From positions 1 to 64,000 of the forward strand of contig VXCM01001269.1 in assembly GCA_014773175.1 (NCBI GenBank): a DNA stretch of 64,000 bases, read 5' to 3'. The notes beneath the pieces are model-generated. The model saw nothing but the letters and a program-made list of their open reading frames with translations, did no database searches and was not told where the DNA came from. The DNA comes from Lucifuga dentata. Taxonomy: Eukaryota > Chordata > Actinopteri > Ophidiiformes > Bythitidae. Below are positions 13,561 through 26,700 of the stretch, piece by piece; position 1 is the stretch's first letter, and each line of letters begins with the position of its first letter. The position numbers and the translations under genes were made by a program.

Positions 13561-16500
13561 TATGGTAAGTTAACCTTACTAAGCCAAGTGATCACTCAAA
13601 ATGATATCAGAGCACCTGGATACTAGAAATGGGGAAAAATTCCATCATCACTGTTCAAATTGGATGAGTTGGACCAGGAAGTCGTGACTGTCCTGGGTCG
13701 TCTGGCACCGTAGGCAAGCCCACCCACCTGTGACTTCAAACCTCAGCCATCGAACCCCTGACTCATAAACGGCTCTGTTCCTCACTTGCTCCTCCAGGCA
13801 ACAGCCTATGCCTATAACATCACTGCAGAGAAGTGTGGGTGGAAAAGGAGAAGATGCACTGTTCTGAGTGTTGCTGGTGTTTGTGTCTGTCTCAGAGAGA
13901 CTAGAGGGAGACGTGCGATTGCTCAGTTTATCTGACATGCTACAGCTGCTGCTGCTTCATGCTGCTCGGTCGGTGGCAGAGTTACACCAGTTCTCTCTTT
14001 ATCTGGTGTTTTGAATAAAAATGTTATCTTTGGCACTTGTAACTGTATCTTGCTGCATTTTTTTAAGCATAGCTGTATTTTCTCTTTTTCATTGTCAGTG
14101 CCAGACTGGAGTAATGTACCTGTCTGCCTCAGAAACATTACTCAGGCATGGCGTTTGTTGGGGCCTTCAGGGTTAGGAACCCGAATATCTTGAAGTGTTT
14201 GCCATTGAATGGGATTCGAACTGTCATGAAGTTTATTAATTTACAAAATAAAACTGTTTACAGGCCTTAGATTAAGATACAATCATTATTATTTTTATTT
14301 TTAATGGGGAGGAAACTGGAGTACCTGAGTAAACCCACCTAAATGTCACAACAAGATGGGTACTCCCTCAAGTAATTACAAATAAGGATCAATAAAAAAA
14401 AGAAATAAGGAAAGAAATTTCATCTGGACAGCAAAATTGAGTCCATATGGACTGTCCTTAACAATCGTCTGATCCTCTTCAGTCATGTTGTCCTAGTGGC
14501 ACCAACAACAGCTTCCTGATCCTGATGTTCCAGCTGCTGAGCTGCATTTGCTTAACAAGCTGCTGAATTTCCAGCTGCTGAGACAGTGACATGTTACCTG
14601 CAGTCCCAATGTGCATCTTGCCTGGGACAAGATTGATATCTTGTAATTTTTCATGTTTTTTTAAGCAGCATTGATCATTTGGAGACATGAATTTTGACAG
14701 TTGAGTTATTTGTTTCATTCATTGACCGCATTGTCTCACCTATAAACAGGGCGGGACGCTGGCTACCATCTTTCTCTCCAGTGTCTTTTTTCAAATAACG
14801 GGCCATGAAGTCACAAGCACCTCTGCTCTCATTTTCTCTTCTTCTTTTTTCTTTTCTTTTCTGAGCACCTGACTTTTGCGACTTTGCTGTGTGCAGCAAA
14901 CCAAACCCAAACCATTTTCCCCTTATAACAAGGAACATTAAATTATTTTAGATTGCTTTCTGTCAAGAAAAATATGGAAATGCAACTTGAAGGTTTTATT
15001 TGACTCCCATATACTAAATAAAGTTTTCACAAATGAACATATTTGGCAAAAGATATCCAAGTAAATTATTTGACAGCAAGAAGGCTGTCTTTGCCCTCCC
15101 CCCCCCCCCCCCNCCCCTCAATGGTCCAGGGTCTGGGACATCTGACCTGGTTTTCTCCCCTTGTCGGCGGCCCTGGTCACCTGAGCCAGCAGCTGAAACT
15201 CCAGCTGCTGAAGCTGTAGCTGCTCAGTCAGACACTGAAGCGTTATTAACTGAGCTATTGGCTGAAACTCTGTCATCTGATCTGGCTGCTGATGTTCCAC
15301 CAACAGCAGCATTTCAGTTCTTTCTTCAATGTTTGACTTGTCCTCTGGGTCCTGCATACTCACAGAACACCCACACAATTACTTGATGATGAGTTTGTTG
15401 CAGCTATTAGGTTGGGACAAATTCTACCTTATCTAATGGAGTTTGGTGCCCAAACTTTGCCCTGGCTAGAGGTCTAATCAGCAAAATAAATGAAAAAGAA
15501 TACCTGTGTGGGAGTGCAGAGCCTTTGATTGTCACAAAAATTACACTTCTGAGGTATTCATTTTAATTCATTCTCAGACAAATATTGAAAATATTTGTGG
15601 CAACATGGCTAACCATAATTTAAATAATCTATAAAATGTACCAAGATACCGATACCCCCTGTAAACCGTGTATGTATGTAGATGAGTTGAAGTTTACTTT
15701 TCTGCTTCTATAGATGGAGAAATATATCTTAGTCAAAAACCCACTGGTGTCTCCAAAATATTTGTCACCAAGCTTCCATACAAGGCTGTCTTTCTTAGTT
15801 CCTGAAAAGTTGACATTTGGAGTTGCACGGTTTTCATAGGACAACTATGAAGAATGTGCAAATGTTACTGCAGTTGTATTTACCTGCAGTATAAATTTCA
15901 GGTACATGTCAGAAATTGTGTTTTACTAAAATGCTCAACCCTTCAAAATTTCTCTCTAGTCTTGTTTTTCCTTCATTTGTCCACTTGGGGGCAACACACA
16001 CTGTGTATCCATTATAGTTGTGGATGACTGCATACTTAAATAACATGGGTTTGTTCAAGGACAACACAGCCATGCAAAGGACAAAAATATTTAAAGCCAT
16101 ATCATGATTATAGTTGTGTAGCTTTAGACAGTTAAAATAATTTAATTTATTTTACGGTCATCAATTTTCCTAAATCAAATGTTTCCTGTAGAAAAATTAA
16201 GTTTATTCCTAGACTAAGGACATTTGCCAGTGGAAGTCTCTATTGAACTTTGTCCTGGACAGTTTGCTGGACAATATACTTCTTGTCCTGGACACTGGGA
16301 GCATTTTATGAAGGTGAAGGAAATTTGGAAGCCTTGATGGTGAGATGTTTTTTTTAGTTTTGTCCTCTCACCTTCATGACTTTTAGTCTTTATTTAGATA
16401 GTGAGAAATTAGTGAAGGAGACACAGCAGGGAGTCTCTGGCAGGACCTGATCCCAGGTCAGCTGAACAACATGTGATTTCATTTTTGCACAATATGGCAC

Positions 16501-16951
16501 TTATGTTGGACACATTTGAACGCACTTTTGTAATTCTCGTCATATAAAGATTTCAGTAATATTTTAACTCATACAGGGCTGTTATCTTGAGTTTAAGTGA
16601 TATAGGAAAGACTTATTTGGCGTTTCGTTGGTTGTACTTGGGTGCCATGAAACACAAACTCTCAGCCGTTTTAAATGACTGATTAGTGTATTAGTGTCAC
16701 ACATGCCTTCACATTTTTGTGATTTATTGCTGTCAGGAATTCTTATATTTTTCCACTTCCTCTTTATATACTGTATGTATGTATGTATATTTATTTATTG
16801 TAAATATCAAACTGAAGTTGCTTTGCTTTAGTGTTTTGGTCTAATGATTTTTAATTAAACTGTAATCACTGTGCATTACAGATTTTTCTCTTTGATACCG
16901 TTTCCTACTACATCTCCTGTGTCTGCACTTTTGCAGGATTTGCACCTCCTT

Positions 16952-16954
<3 letters not shown>

Positions 16955-16985
<31 letters not shown>

Positions 16986-16997
16986 NTCTCTCTTCCC
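16955..16997. repeat. (CT)n microsatellite
   Basis: CT dinucleotides broken by an N at 16986. Frames through it are artefacts. Confidence 0.95.
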
Positions 16998-17841
16998 CCC
17001 CATTTCCTTCTCGTTATTTCTTCAACCCCATACCTCATCCCTGTAGCCACCAAGGCCTTCTTGTTCTTTTGTTGCCATCTAACCTTTTCACACCTCTGTC
17101 CTTCTGCCAGCTTTCTCTCTCCTTCTCTTTCCATTGCTACCTTTCCATTTCACAGCTAGAGCTTTTGTACTCCGCTGCCCTCTGCTCTGACAAAGCCTTT
17201 ATCAAGTAAATATCCTGGTGATGACCAGGTTTTCATGGAGAATCTGACTATAACGCAGAAGTACAGATCAAGCAAGTTTTCAGTCCAGCTAAATACGTCA
17301 CAAGCTGAGTTCACTGATTAGCTCCTTATCTCTGTTGATTTTGTGATCACTGAACACTGAACTCAGCTGGTTTGTGGTTTTTGTTTGCGCTGAAACCTGC
17401 AGCCTTCCGCCCTTCCACGGCATGTGGTGTCACACTCATGAGCTAGAGGTTTTGGCCTGTTGACGGCAGGCATTTGGGGCAAGGACCAGCAATACTAGAT
17501 TTTATATCATGTTACATCTAAAGGCTTTCTTTGCAAAGTAAGTATAGTCATCAGTTAAATGTGGTGGAGTGAAAACTACATTTCACTGTGAAATATAGCG
17601 AAGTAGAAGTACAAAGTTGCACAAAAACTGTACACAGTACAGTACTTGAATAAATGTTACTTTCCACTCTTGTTTGCTGCAAGTTTTTGTTACCTTGATT
17701 AAATATGTGGATTATGATTTTTTGTTATTACAGCCTATATTATTATCTAAAAATATATATATTTTTCACACAATGATAATAATTAACTGCTAATCCTGAA
17801 GATTAAATCAAAGGAAAGTTTTAATTTTATTTTTTCAGCAT

Positions 17842-18195
17842 TAATAGAAGCTGATACTGACAGAGAGTTTAAAACAGAAACCGCAATCAAACTTTTCTGC
17901 CAGTGCTATAATAAGAAGTCAGGGGTAAACATCAACATCCCTGATAAGACAGAGCAGAAGTACAAGCAGGTGATGGAACATTAAGAAGGATCACAAGCTA
18001 TCTATTCAGGCTGCCATGGTGAGGATTATGAAGACGAGGGAGGCCCAAAATCTCCAGGAGCTCCTGGCCGAGATCCTGAGCCTGCTGATTCAAACCCAGA
18101 GTCCTGTCATCAGGAAATTTATCAGCATCATGAAAGAGGAGGAGTTCCTGGACAGACTGGAAGGCGAGGAGGACACTTACAGCTACGTGGCCTAA
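17842..18195 (+). pseudogene. Cullin-1-like retrocopy, C-terminal fragment
   Basis: Plus-strand remnant of the cullin C-terminus. The first part reads DREFKTETAIKLF..YNKK, then VNINIPDKTEQKYKQ. After a +1 frameshift at 17,982-17,983, which puts TAA in the upstream frame, it continues KKDHKLSIQAAMVRIMKTR, LQELLAEILSLL, and ends LDRLEGEEDTYSYVA with TAA 18193-18195. It keeps the neddylation context IQAAxVRIMK and the DTYSYxA terminus of CUL1. No intron interrupts it, a few residues are missing near the shift, and the rest of the cullin is absent. A processed, dead copy is the best reading. Confidence 0.8.
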
Positions 18196-20086
18196 ACATC
18201 GCCTTCCCATCTGCTGGCTCTTCACAGATAAGCATGGAAAAAGAAAACTAATTTGCTTCCAGGACTTTAGGGATTGAAAGTGAAAATAAGTGTCAAGCAA
18301 CTTGGTTCATATTAAAGTACTTTACAGTATTTATTCAGGAATAATTCTTTAAAGTGTGTAATTATTTCATAGATGTGTAGTTAGTCATAGATATGTAATA
18401 TGCAATGAACCAAAAGGTGGTGGTGATGCAATGGAACCACAAGCAGGAAAACTGACCCAGTAAACAGTGTTTATGATTTGGAAAATGCAGAATTGGCACA
18501 GCATTGGCTGCTACTGACATGCATGAATCTCACGTCATCTCTATGCTCAGTTATTGCATATTTCATCTCTATGTTCAATTTTTATTGAAAGTGTGTTAGA
18601 GAGGTGTTGATTCTACTCTATGATCATTTCTGAAGCTGTGGTTGTGTCAGTTGGTGGTGTTTTATTGGATTGCACCACTTACTGTGGGCTCTAAAATTAT
18701 GCACCAATAGCATCCTAACAGTCTCAACAAACACTCTAAGCGAAACAAATTTTATTGCATATTTTTATTATATGGTATTTTTGAATGCTGCTCTGCCTAA
18801 TGGGACTGTTTGATTTCCATATCTATCCTGTTTTTCCTCATGCCGTTCACACACTGATTTTGCTACATGTGTTGAGCTTTTCCTGATGAAACATTAATTG
18901 CAATTTGGCTCTCAAAGAATTTGCCTCTATTTGGCTCCATGCATCATTCCCACTGTCTTTGCCAGTATCCTGGTCCACACTAATAGCCCCAACAAGATGA
19001 TGCTATATGCTTCAGATTAAGCACACTGTTAGAAAGGTGATAATGTATGCCCGCTTTGCACCAGACATAGCAGTTTGGATTATTGCTAAACTCTGCACTC
19101 TTCATTTAATCTTCAGTCATTCAGTCTTTTGCGTTATGCCCTTAGTATCTTTCACTGCCTTTTTTGCAAACTCCAGGCTGCTGTCTTCTGCCATCTGGCC
19201 ACTCTCCCACACAGTCCAGATTTGTGAAGTGCTGCACTGACTGTTGTCTTTCCAGAAAAATCCCCTGGTTCAGCCGAGGAACACAGTACTTCAGTTGGAC
19301 GGGGCTTTAGATCTCAGTCACCTCTCTGAACCAGGGGCCTTGTTGCCTGGTCGCTCAGTTTGTGGCTGGACATCCAGTTCAAAAAAATGAAGCTGCACTA
19401 CACGTTTATGTTTTGTGTGCACTCATAGTGTCCATTTCAGGAATGCTGCTTAATGAAAAAAAATAGCAGCTTACTCCTGTGAAGCTCCTTGTCATGCTTT
19501 GTGTTTATCTGATGCAGCATTTCACCCTGTGTGCAGTGATGGACAACAGTGATGCATCCTAGAACTGCAAGCTGTTTTAAGTCCTCATGCTTTCCTGATT
19601 TTGTGAGGTTCTTGACAGCATCATGAATATTTGCCCACACTGACACCCTTATTTTTTCATGTTTGAATATTTATTAGATTTCATTATGTTCTCCATTTGT
19701 GTATCATTTGTATGTCCAATTAGCAAGATATTTGACCAAAACTATGTTAGTACTGAACAATTTTCACAACTGGATTTGTCAGGATAAATGTAAATTCAAC
19801 AACAAACATTTCATTTTTCCTGACTGCCTGGCGCTTAACACCTTGATTTCTCTCGTACGCATGCATGTTCAATTCAAAGTGTGTGAGGTTAGTCTTTTAG
19901 TCATCCTGACAATTTGCCATCGGTTGGTAGCCTCCATATTTTCTGACTGTGAATTTGTTGTCCTCTAGATGAAATTTCATACTTTCCATTCATGACCAGG
20001 ATGGAATCTGCATGCAGTTTGCAGTTTGTGGTTTGCAGATTCCTATGAAGTGGTTGGGATGAAATCTGAGGTCATGCTACTCTGGA

Positions 20087-20604
20087 TTGTCATTGGACTG
20101 TCCTCTCCAGGTGGGGAATGAGTTGTCCCATGTGAAGGAGAATCTCAGGGTCTTGTTCACAAGTGAGGGTATGGAGCAGGAGATTGATAGGTGGATTGGC
20201 ACCGTACCTAACTGGCGTGGTGAAGAAAAAGCTGGGCCTGAAGGTGAAAATCAGGTCAAAATGAATTTCCTCTGCAGGGTGTTGAGATTCACCCTTAAGG
20301 ACAGGATGAGGAGCTTGGACATTGAGAGGAAGCTCAGAGTAGAACTGCTGCTTCTTCAAATTGAAATGAGACAGCTGATATGGTCTCCCTGGGGAGGACG
20401 TCCAACTGGGAAGAGACCACGGTGCATACCCATAATATGCTGGAGGGATTATGTATATCCTATCTGGCCTGGGAATGCCTTGGACTCCCCCAGGAAAGGT
20501 TGAAAGGCCTATGGAAACAGGCATCTGGGCTACTTTCCTTAGCCTGTTGCCTCTATGACCCAGACCAGTCTATTGCTGCTGAGATGATCTCAAATCACCA
20601 CCAT
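20087..20604 (+). mobile_element. LINE remnant, L2/Rex1-like reverse transcriptase end
   Basis: A degenerate plus-strand frame resembles the C-terminal part of fish L2/CR1-group reverse transcriptases. It reads MEQEIDRWIGTV, MNFLCRVLRFTLKDRMRSLD, IERKLRVELLLLQIEMRQL and WRDYVYPIWPGNAL, matching the family's usual FLRR.AGLSLRDRVRSSDI..ELRVEPLLLRIERSQLRWLGH arrangement. The copy is 5'-truncated and mutated. Part of the frame is open by chance and should not be called a gene. Confidence 0.75.
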
Positions 20605-22960
20605 TGATCAAGAGAGAATACTCAACCTTAGCTAGCTTAGATTCTTGCCAATGCTTATTGCCTTTTGTCACTGGGTCGAGCTGAACCCTTTAAGTTGAAC
20701 TATTTTACATGCTCTCACTTTCTTACTCCAACTGCTTTTATTTAACTAAATTTTAGCAGGATACAGTAATTGCAGCCAACACAGTCAACTCAAACTGCTC
20801 AAACTTACTAATTAACTGGGAGAAGTCCAGAAGATAAACGCTGAAATGCTAAGCAATCATGCACAAACTCTTTCCTCAACAGAGAGGTATGTTTACTGTG
20901 AAAAGCCCAACTGTATCTTCAGTTCTATAAAAAGAGGTGTGAATGCTGGCTCCTCAGTAATTACATCAACTCTCCACTCGCTACAGCAAGCTGCAAACAT
21001 TAAGAACGAACCTACACTGAATTACTTGTTAATGATAATAATTAAATAAATAGGACTAGTAGTAATTGTGGTCATAAAATAGACTGTTTTGTCAGTGATA
21101 TCAGTCATTTTGATTGTTTCCTGCTGCCACGTGATGAAACAAGACTCATATAAATGATTGTTATGACAAATAAGCACATTACCTGCTTCCTGTTGGCTCC
21201 TCTCTGATGCTCCTATGGCTTTGAGTTCGTTGCCAATGAAATCATGAGACTTGTTCACCAGCACTTTCTCATCACCACTGGCAGCGGTACAGGGTATGAT
21301 AGCATGGCAGACCTGGTCACAGATGGTACACTTAGGCGCCCTAGAGGCTGCCTGCTGGCAGGACACATACATTACACAAGAAACATGTTATCCTCTGCTT
21401 CCGCTTCAGACCTCTTGTGCTGACCTAACACTTCCTTCAGGTCCTCCTCTGTACAAATTTTATCATATTCTTTGGGTAACTTTTCTATTTGGAATTGTGG
21501 ATTTTATGTGTGTGGCTTATGAACCAGAACCCAAACAGCGTGCCTGCCTGGTTATAAGGATATAGTACTTCAGACAATTTAATCAGAAAATAAATTGATG
21601 TACCTGATGCTGTATTAGCAGGCAGAAGGTCAGGATTGGAAGCAGCTGTCCTGGAATTTGGTGAAATAAGCACAGCTTTAGTGCCTTCTGCATACGCTCA
21701 ACAAACGGAGCCCCTATCCTTTCATTTTCACTGTGCCACTCTTAAGAAAGACTAGTGTAAATGCAATGCAGAACATCCGTTGTACAAAATAAGAGAGATT
21801 TCTCACATAAATGGCTTTTTAGAGGAATCCTGTTAGGTGAAAAGGCAACTGATCACCTTCATTTGAAAGTTATTGCTCGTAGGGCTTGGCAAAAGCAAAC
21901 AACCCATCACTGTGGCATTCTCATTTCACACAAAGCAGAATTTGGGTTTTCAATCTGATTTTCCGTATATAATTGAAGCTTTTACTCCAACGTTCTGATT
22001 TTTTGACAAGTAGCTGATACGTTGCTCTGCCATCCATGAAGAAACTGGCTGCGAAAGGAATGTTTGAGACTCACAAAAAGACAAATCCACTTCCCAACAC
22101 TGTGTATAAATAGAGCAAGTTAAGGGAGGCTTTCCAAAATCTAAAAAAAAAATCCCTCTACATTTTAATACATCACAAACAATGAGAAATTTCACCTTTT
22201 CTGGAAGAAAAGACGGAGCGTGCTGTGCAGCTTCTAAATATAACCTTCATATCCAAACAAAAAAGAAAACTACAGGAATAAAGCAGGAAAACGCAGACAC
22301 AAGTAAAATTATCAAAGCACTGAGCTCTTCATGTAACGTGCTTTTTGTCATTGTAAAAATGCTTAAGCAGTGCAAGCTTATACTGTATATTGAAGCATTT
22401 TAGCATGTAAATCGCATGCTGCTTTTTTTTAAAAATTTTTTTTTAATGTCCCTTTCTCAAATTGAAGGCTGTTTTTAGCTTCTGTCAGTTTCTTTTGAAG
22501 TGTGAAGCCCTTTTCGAAAACTTCAGTTTTGGATGATCAAATTAAACTTCAGCTATGTCACAGCAGGAGATGGTGTTTATGCTGCAGTCATACATTTCTT
22601 TAATGTCAGTACCTTGTCAGTGACCCCCGGCTTTCTTCCTTTGTGTCACTTAGCTGCCAAGTGGTTTTTTTGTTTGTGTTTTTATAGACTACTTCTTACT
22701 CCCATCTCTCTTGACCTCCATTTTGCTGAGTGGTGTGTTTTCCTCAGATCTCATTTTAATCATCTCTGCCGGACAGGCTGAAATCAGAAAAGTGGGTTTG
22801 AGAATTGACCCCTGCTGCTTGAAGGAGATGTAGCCGTCATAACTGTCACTGTGTGTAGCCAAATTCCTGTTCCATCATGGTCCTTTGTCGTTGGCCTCAT
22901 GAATCAACATAACAAATGCCAAACAATCATATGCAATGGACAGATGAATTGCCTCTAATG

Positions 22961-23773
22961 CAGGTTTCCCCAACTAGTTTTCCCCAAGGGCCAAATTATG
23001 TCAAGCATGCCAAGCCAAGGGCCACTACACCCNNNNNNNNNNNNNNNNNNNNNNNNNNNNNNNNNNNNNNNNNNNNNNNNNNNNNNNNNNNNNNNNNNNN
23101 NNNNNNNNNNNNNNNNNNNNNNNNNNNNNNNNNNNNNNNNNNNNNNNNNNNNNNNNNNNNNNNNNNNNNNNNNNNNNNNNNNNNNNNNNNNNNNNNNNNN
23201 NNNNNNNNNNNNNNNNNNNNNNNNNNNNNNNNNNNNNNNNNNNNNNNNNNNNNNNNNNNNNNNNNNNNNNNNNNNNNNNNNNNNNNNNNNNNNNCCCCAC
23301 CCCCCAATCTTTTTCTCTCATTTGGTAATAATAACGGAAAGCAATTTTCTAATTCTTATTTATTTTTAAACGTAACCCTTTACGACCGGAGCAGCCTGGC
23401 ACCAGGCCCAGCACTTCCACTGTAGCGTTTGCGCTGTTTTATAATCACCATTATATGTGTGTAATATTCCACTGACAGACCGGAGACCGTGTGCTCATCC
23501 CTATGTAGCATTTACAATGTTTTATAATCGCCATTTCTCAATAAAATGGAGATATACAAATGTCTATGGAAAGCTTAGTTTCTCCTGAACAAAATAAGCC
23601 CAAGCATGACATTTTATGACCACACAATCCCGAGATAAGGGCAACTAAAATACAAGATTTTTTTTTTTGATTTTAAAAATTTCTTTTTTTTTTTTTGAGA
23701 AGTCATCTGAAGGCCTGATAGATGGGACCCGCGGGCCACATTTGGCCCACAGGCCACCAGTTGGGGATCCTTG
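22961..23773. mobile_element. Non-autonomous hAT element with 8-bp target duplication
   Basis: Terminal inverted repeats start CAGGTTTCCCCAACT at the left and, on the reverse strand, CAAGGATCCCCAACTGG at the right, each followed by a GGGCCAAAT-type block. Identical 8-mers CTCTAATG flank it at 22953-22960 and 23774-23781, the hAT signature. The middle holds a 262-base N gap (23033-23294). No transposase is visible outside the gap. Confidence 0.85.
23033..23294. other. Assembly gap, 262 Ns
   Basis: Run of N inside the hAT element. Its true content and length are unknown. Confidence 0.99.
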
Positions 23774-23781
23774 CTCTAATG

Positions 23782-26700
23782 GTTTCTCTGTTAATTTTCA
23801 TCATCACCTGCTCCTCACCCTCTTGATCAAAAGTTTCTTCAGTCCAGGACATGTTCTGCACAGCCTGGTAGATGTGAGAAAGGACAATTTCTGATACATC
23901 CTTCCCTCAAATTAGTAGATTAATTACTAGTCATTCAACAAATTACAAATTTCTGTACATATACTCATTTTGTTGCCTCAGTTTAGTAATTTGAAACCTC
24001 AAATCATTTAATTTGTTTCCTCTAATAATTTGTAGCTTGAAATTGCTAAATCAAGGCCTCACATTACTCAATTAATTCCTCTAATATTAATCCCAGTTAG
24101 ACAGAATCAGGTGCATATGTTTCTTCTATACCCATAGACCACATAGATGCATGATTAGGATAATATTCTGTCTGACAATATAACAATTATTTCTCAATTA
24201 GTTCATTACAATCTGATTTTCTGCTTATTTATAAGACTGTGTGTGACTACAGTGCAAAAATAGCAGCAGTATTGTTGTATTTGGATGGTTTTATTACAGA
24301 CAGCAGCGAGATGATCTGCAAAGCTTGATGCTGAAAGAGAGAATACATGTCAAAGTATTCCTGCAAACTCAATTTGCCACCTGACACCAGCCTTTCAGAT
24401 TTTGCCAAGATGCCAAGTAATAATGGGGGAAAAAAATACATCTGCAGCAGTATTTTTTAAAAATGCAAAACAATAATACGTAACAGTAGGAAAAACAAAA
24501 GCTATAATTGTATTCCTTACAGATGTTTCTAACCACAAATCACACTTATGAGCCCCCAACCACAGGCTTTTTGTTCTCATTTTGCCAGACGTCCACAGTC
24601 TGCGCTGCAGCAGGAGCAGCCGACAGGGCAAATGTCCCAGCTCCCTCTTTTACAACTGGCAGTGGAGCTGTGATGTCAGCCCCACTGGTCTGCTGAGTCT
24701 GACAGCTTAGTGATTTGACAGGGATTTCACTCTTTGCCTGAAGCACAGGCATTTAGAGGCTTACATGCAGCAGTAGCCATTTCTTAGGCATATGCCAACA
24801 TGTTTGCAGCAAGGGACGGTGTAAGAAACAAGGCAAAGGCAGCAGAAGACAGCTGAATTATGGCCTGCTGTAAGCACAGATTCTCACTTGCCTATTCTAC
24901 AAACAACCTATAACCTCCGAAAACACAGATGTTGTCACGTAGAGGCATCCAGCAAGACAACAGTATGGAAGAGTATAGAGAAAAGAATAAAGAACAAAAG
25001 TAGTGTGCACCTTAAAGTGTAGCATATTATAATCTTCCATAACATTCAGTGGGTAGCAGCATTATTAAAATAGATTCTCTTTGTCTTGTTATCTCATTTG
25101 AGCAGATAAAAAGACAGTAAGCACACCTGCTACTACATCTGTTCCAGATGTTACACCTGTAGAAGGAACCCCAAAGTGGCTTGTAAACGAGGAGGCTGAA
25201 AATAGACGTAGTAACAGTAGCCCAGAGCTTTGTCTTAGAGGCTGTTTTTACCGTATCTTAATTCAGGTGGACTGGGATGCTTGTTGTGTATGCAGCTCTG
25301 CAGATCTGAGATATAAAAGTGTGTGTTGTTAATTAAAATGCTGACCAGTGATGGGCTGTGCAGAACAGAGAATGCCCCACCTGACCTGTCTCTGTCTATA
25401 CAATGCAGCCCTGAGGGTGGATGATCCCTGTGAGTTTTTTTGCCCTTCAGATATGGAGCCCACACATGGACCCACTCTTTGGGTTGTAGATGGTTAAGGT
25501 TACAATCAGGGCCATGCAAGTGGTTACAGTCTCCTTGCTCTTGTTGAGGAGGCACATTTTTATTTGTACATTGTACGTTTACATTTTAATTTGTTTTGCC
25601 CGAGAGGAAATCTGCCTTAGAAATTCAGCCATCGTGTAGAGCTGCATCTCATGTAATTAAGGTGAAAAGGAGAAACTTTGTTCTTTGTTTTTGCTTTTAA
25701 GAGCTCTGTATTAATCTTTGATCCTCTACATATACTATTTTCCATCCTGTTTCAATATGTTCTATCCTCTTTGAGCACTGTTTAGCACTTTATACTTTTG
25801 ATTTAATTAGTCCAATAAGGGGATTTTTTTTTAAATTATTGCTTCTCCTGGTTATTGCTAGTCCTGTGAAATCAGTTTATGTGAAATACTTTATATTGGC
25901 ACATCTCCTGCCATGATGCTTTTTGCCCAATAATCACTTTAGTGACAGAAAAATATTCCTGTGGCTGATTCAATGGTGCCCCTGCAGTACCTCAATTTAC
26001 CACAAGGAGTCCACAGACCCCTGTTGTGAGAAACAGTGCTGTGGCAATTATGTTGCAAACTACAGTATATTATGTTTATTTTTAAGCAAACAAACTTTTT
26101 CCCATCAAACATGAGAGCATAAACACAGTCATTAGACCAGTTCCTACGTGACTCTCATGATGAAGCTGCGGGCTTATCAAGGGTCACTTGGCAGATATTT
26201 AGATGTAATTTTTTGTTGAAATATACATTGTACACCTGTGCCCCTGCAGCTCTCTATCCATAGAAACATATCTGTGTGTCCTTACAGATTTGTTCAGCTC
26301 AGCCTCATCAGGATGAGTGGCAGGAACTTGACCAAGCGATGAGGAGGAGGAAAGTACAACTGCCAGAGCACTTTGCTGACTCAAGGCAAAAGTTGCATAT
26401 TCTATCTTAAATATGGATTCAATTTCCATGTGCAAACATTATTTTTGGATTTTATAAAGGAATACCTTTATAAGATCCGGTCTCTGTGTGTGTTTGCTCA
26501 ATTGTGCGTTCACGTGTGAAGGTTTTTGATCTGAGGAGAATATTTTATACACTTTAGGTGGCACAGAGCCCTTAGAGCCTGAGGGAAACATAATGTGTGG
26601 ACTCAAATAAGCATCAACTAACTGAAGGTTGAGACATCCACATATTCAGAATTAACCTGTCATTTTCTGACTGCAGTGGCTGCACCATCACCTCTTCAAA

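Larger units (their letters stand above)
9801..17841. other. Intergenic between dolpp1 and the cullin scrap
   Basis: Holds T/A runs broken by Ns at 10626, 10777 and 15113, one RepA copy, the 74-base hairpin and a CT microsatellite. At 14,510-14,590 and 15,175-15,305 there are CAGCTGCTGA-rich stretches; the second gives an open plus-strand frame EPAAETPAAEAVAAQSD. I cannot link these to a family and do not call a gene. Confidence 0.5.

Noticed and set aside
13648..13938. Minus-strand frame of 96 codons in intergenic DNA
   Set aside because: Not similar to anything I know and not supported by splice sites or neighbours.
15033..15386. Plus-strand Ala/Glu-rich frame (EPAAETPAAEAVAAQ)
   Set aside because: Runs through a C homopolymer with an N. 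The composition comes from CAGCTGCTGA repeats and no gene structure is visible.
24546..24752. Minus-strand frame with a fairly protein-like composition (GADITAPLPVVKEGAGTFAL)
   Set aside because: Could be an old pseudogene or exon, but I could not link it to a family or find good splice sites, so no gene is called.
25235..25555. Minus-strand frame of 106 codons
   Set aside because: No family match, no splice signals and mixed composition. Treated as chance.
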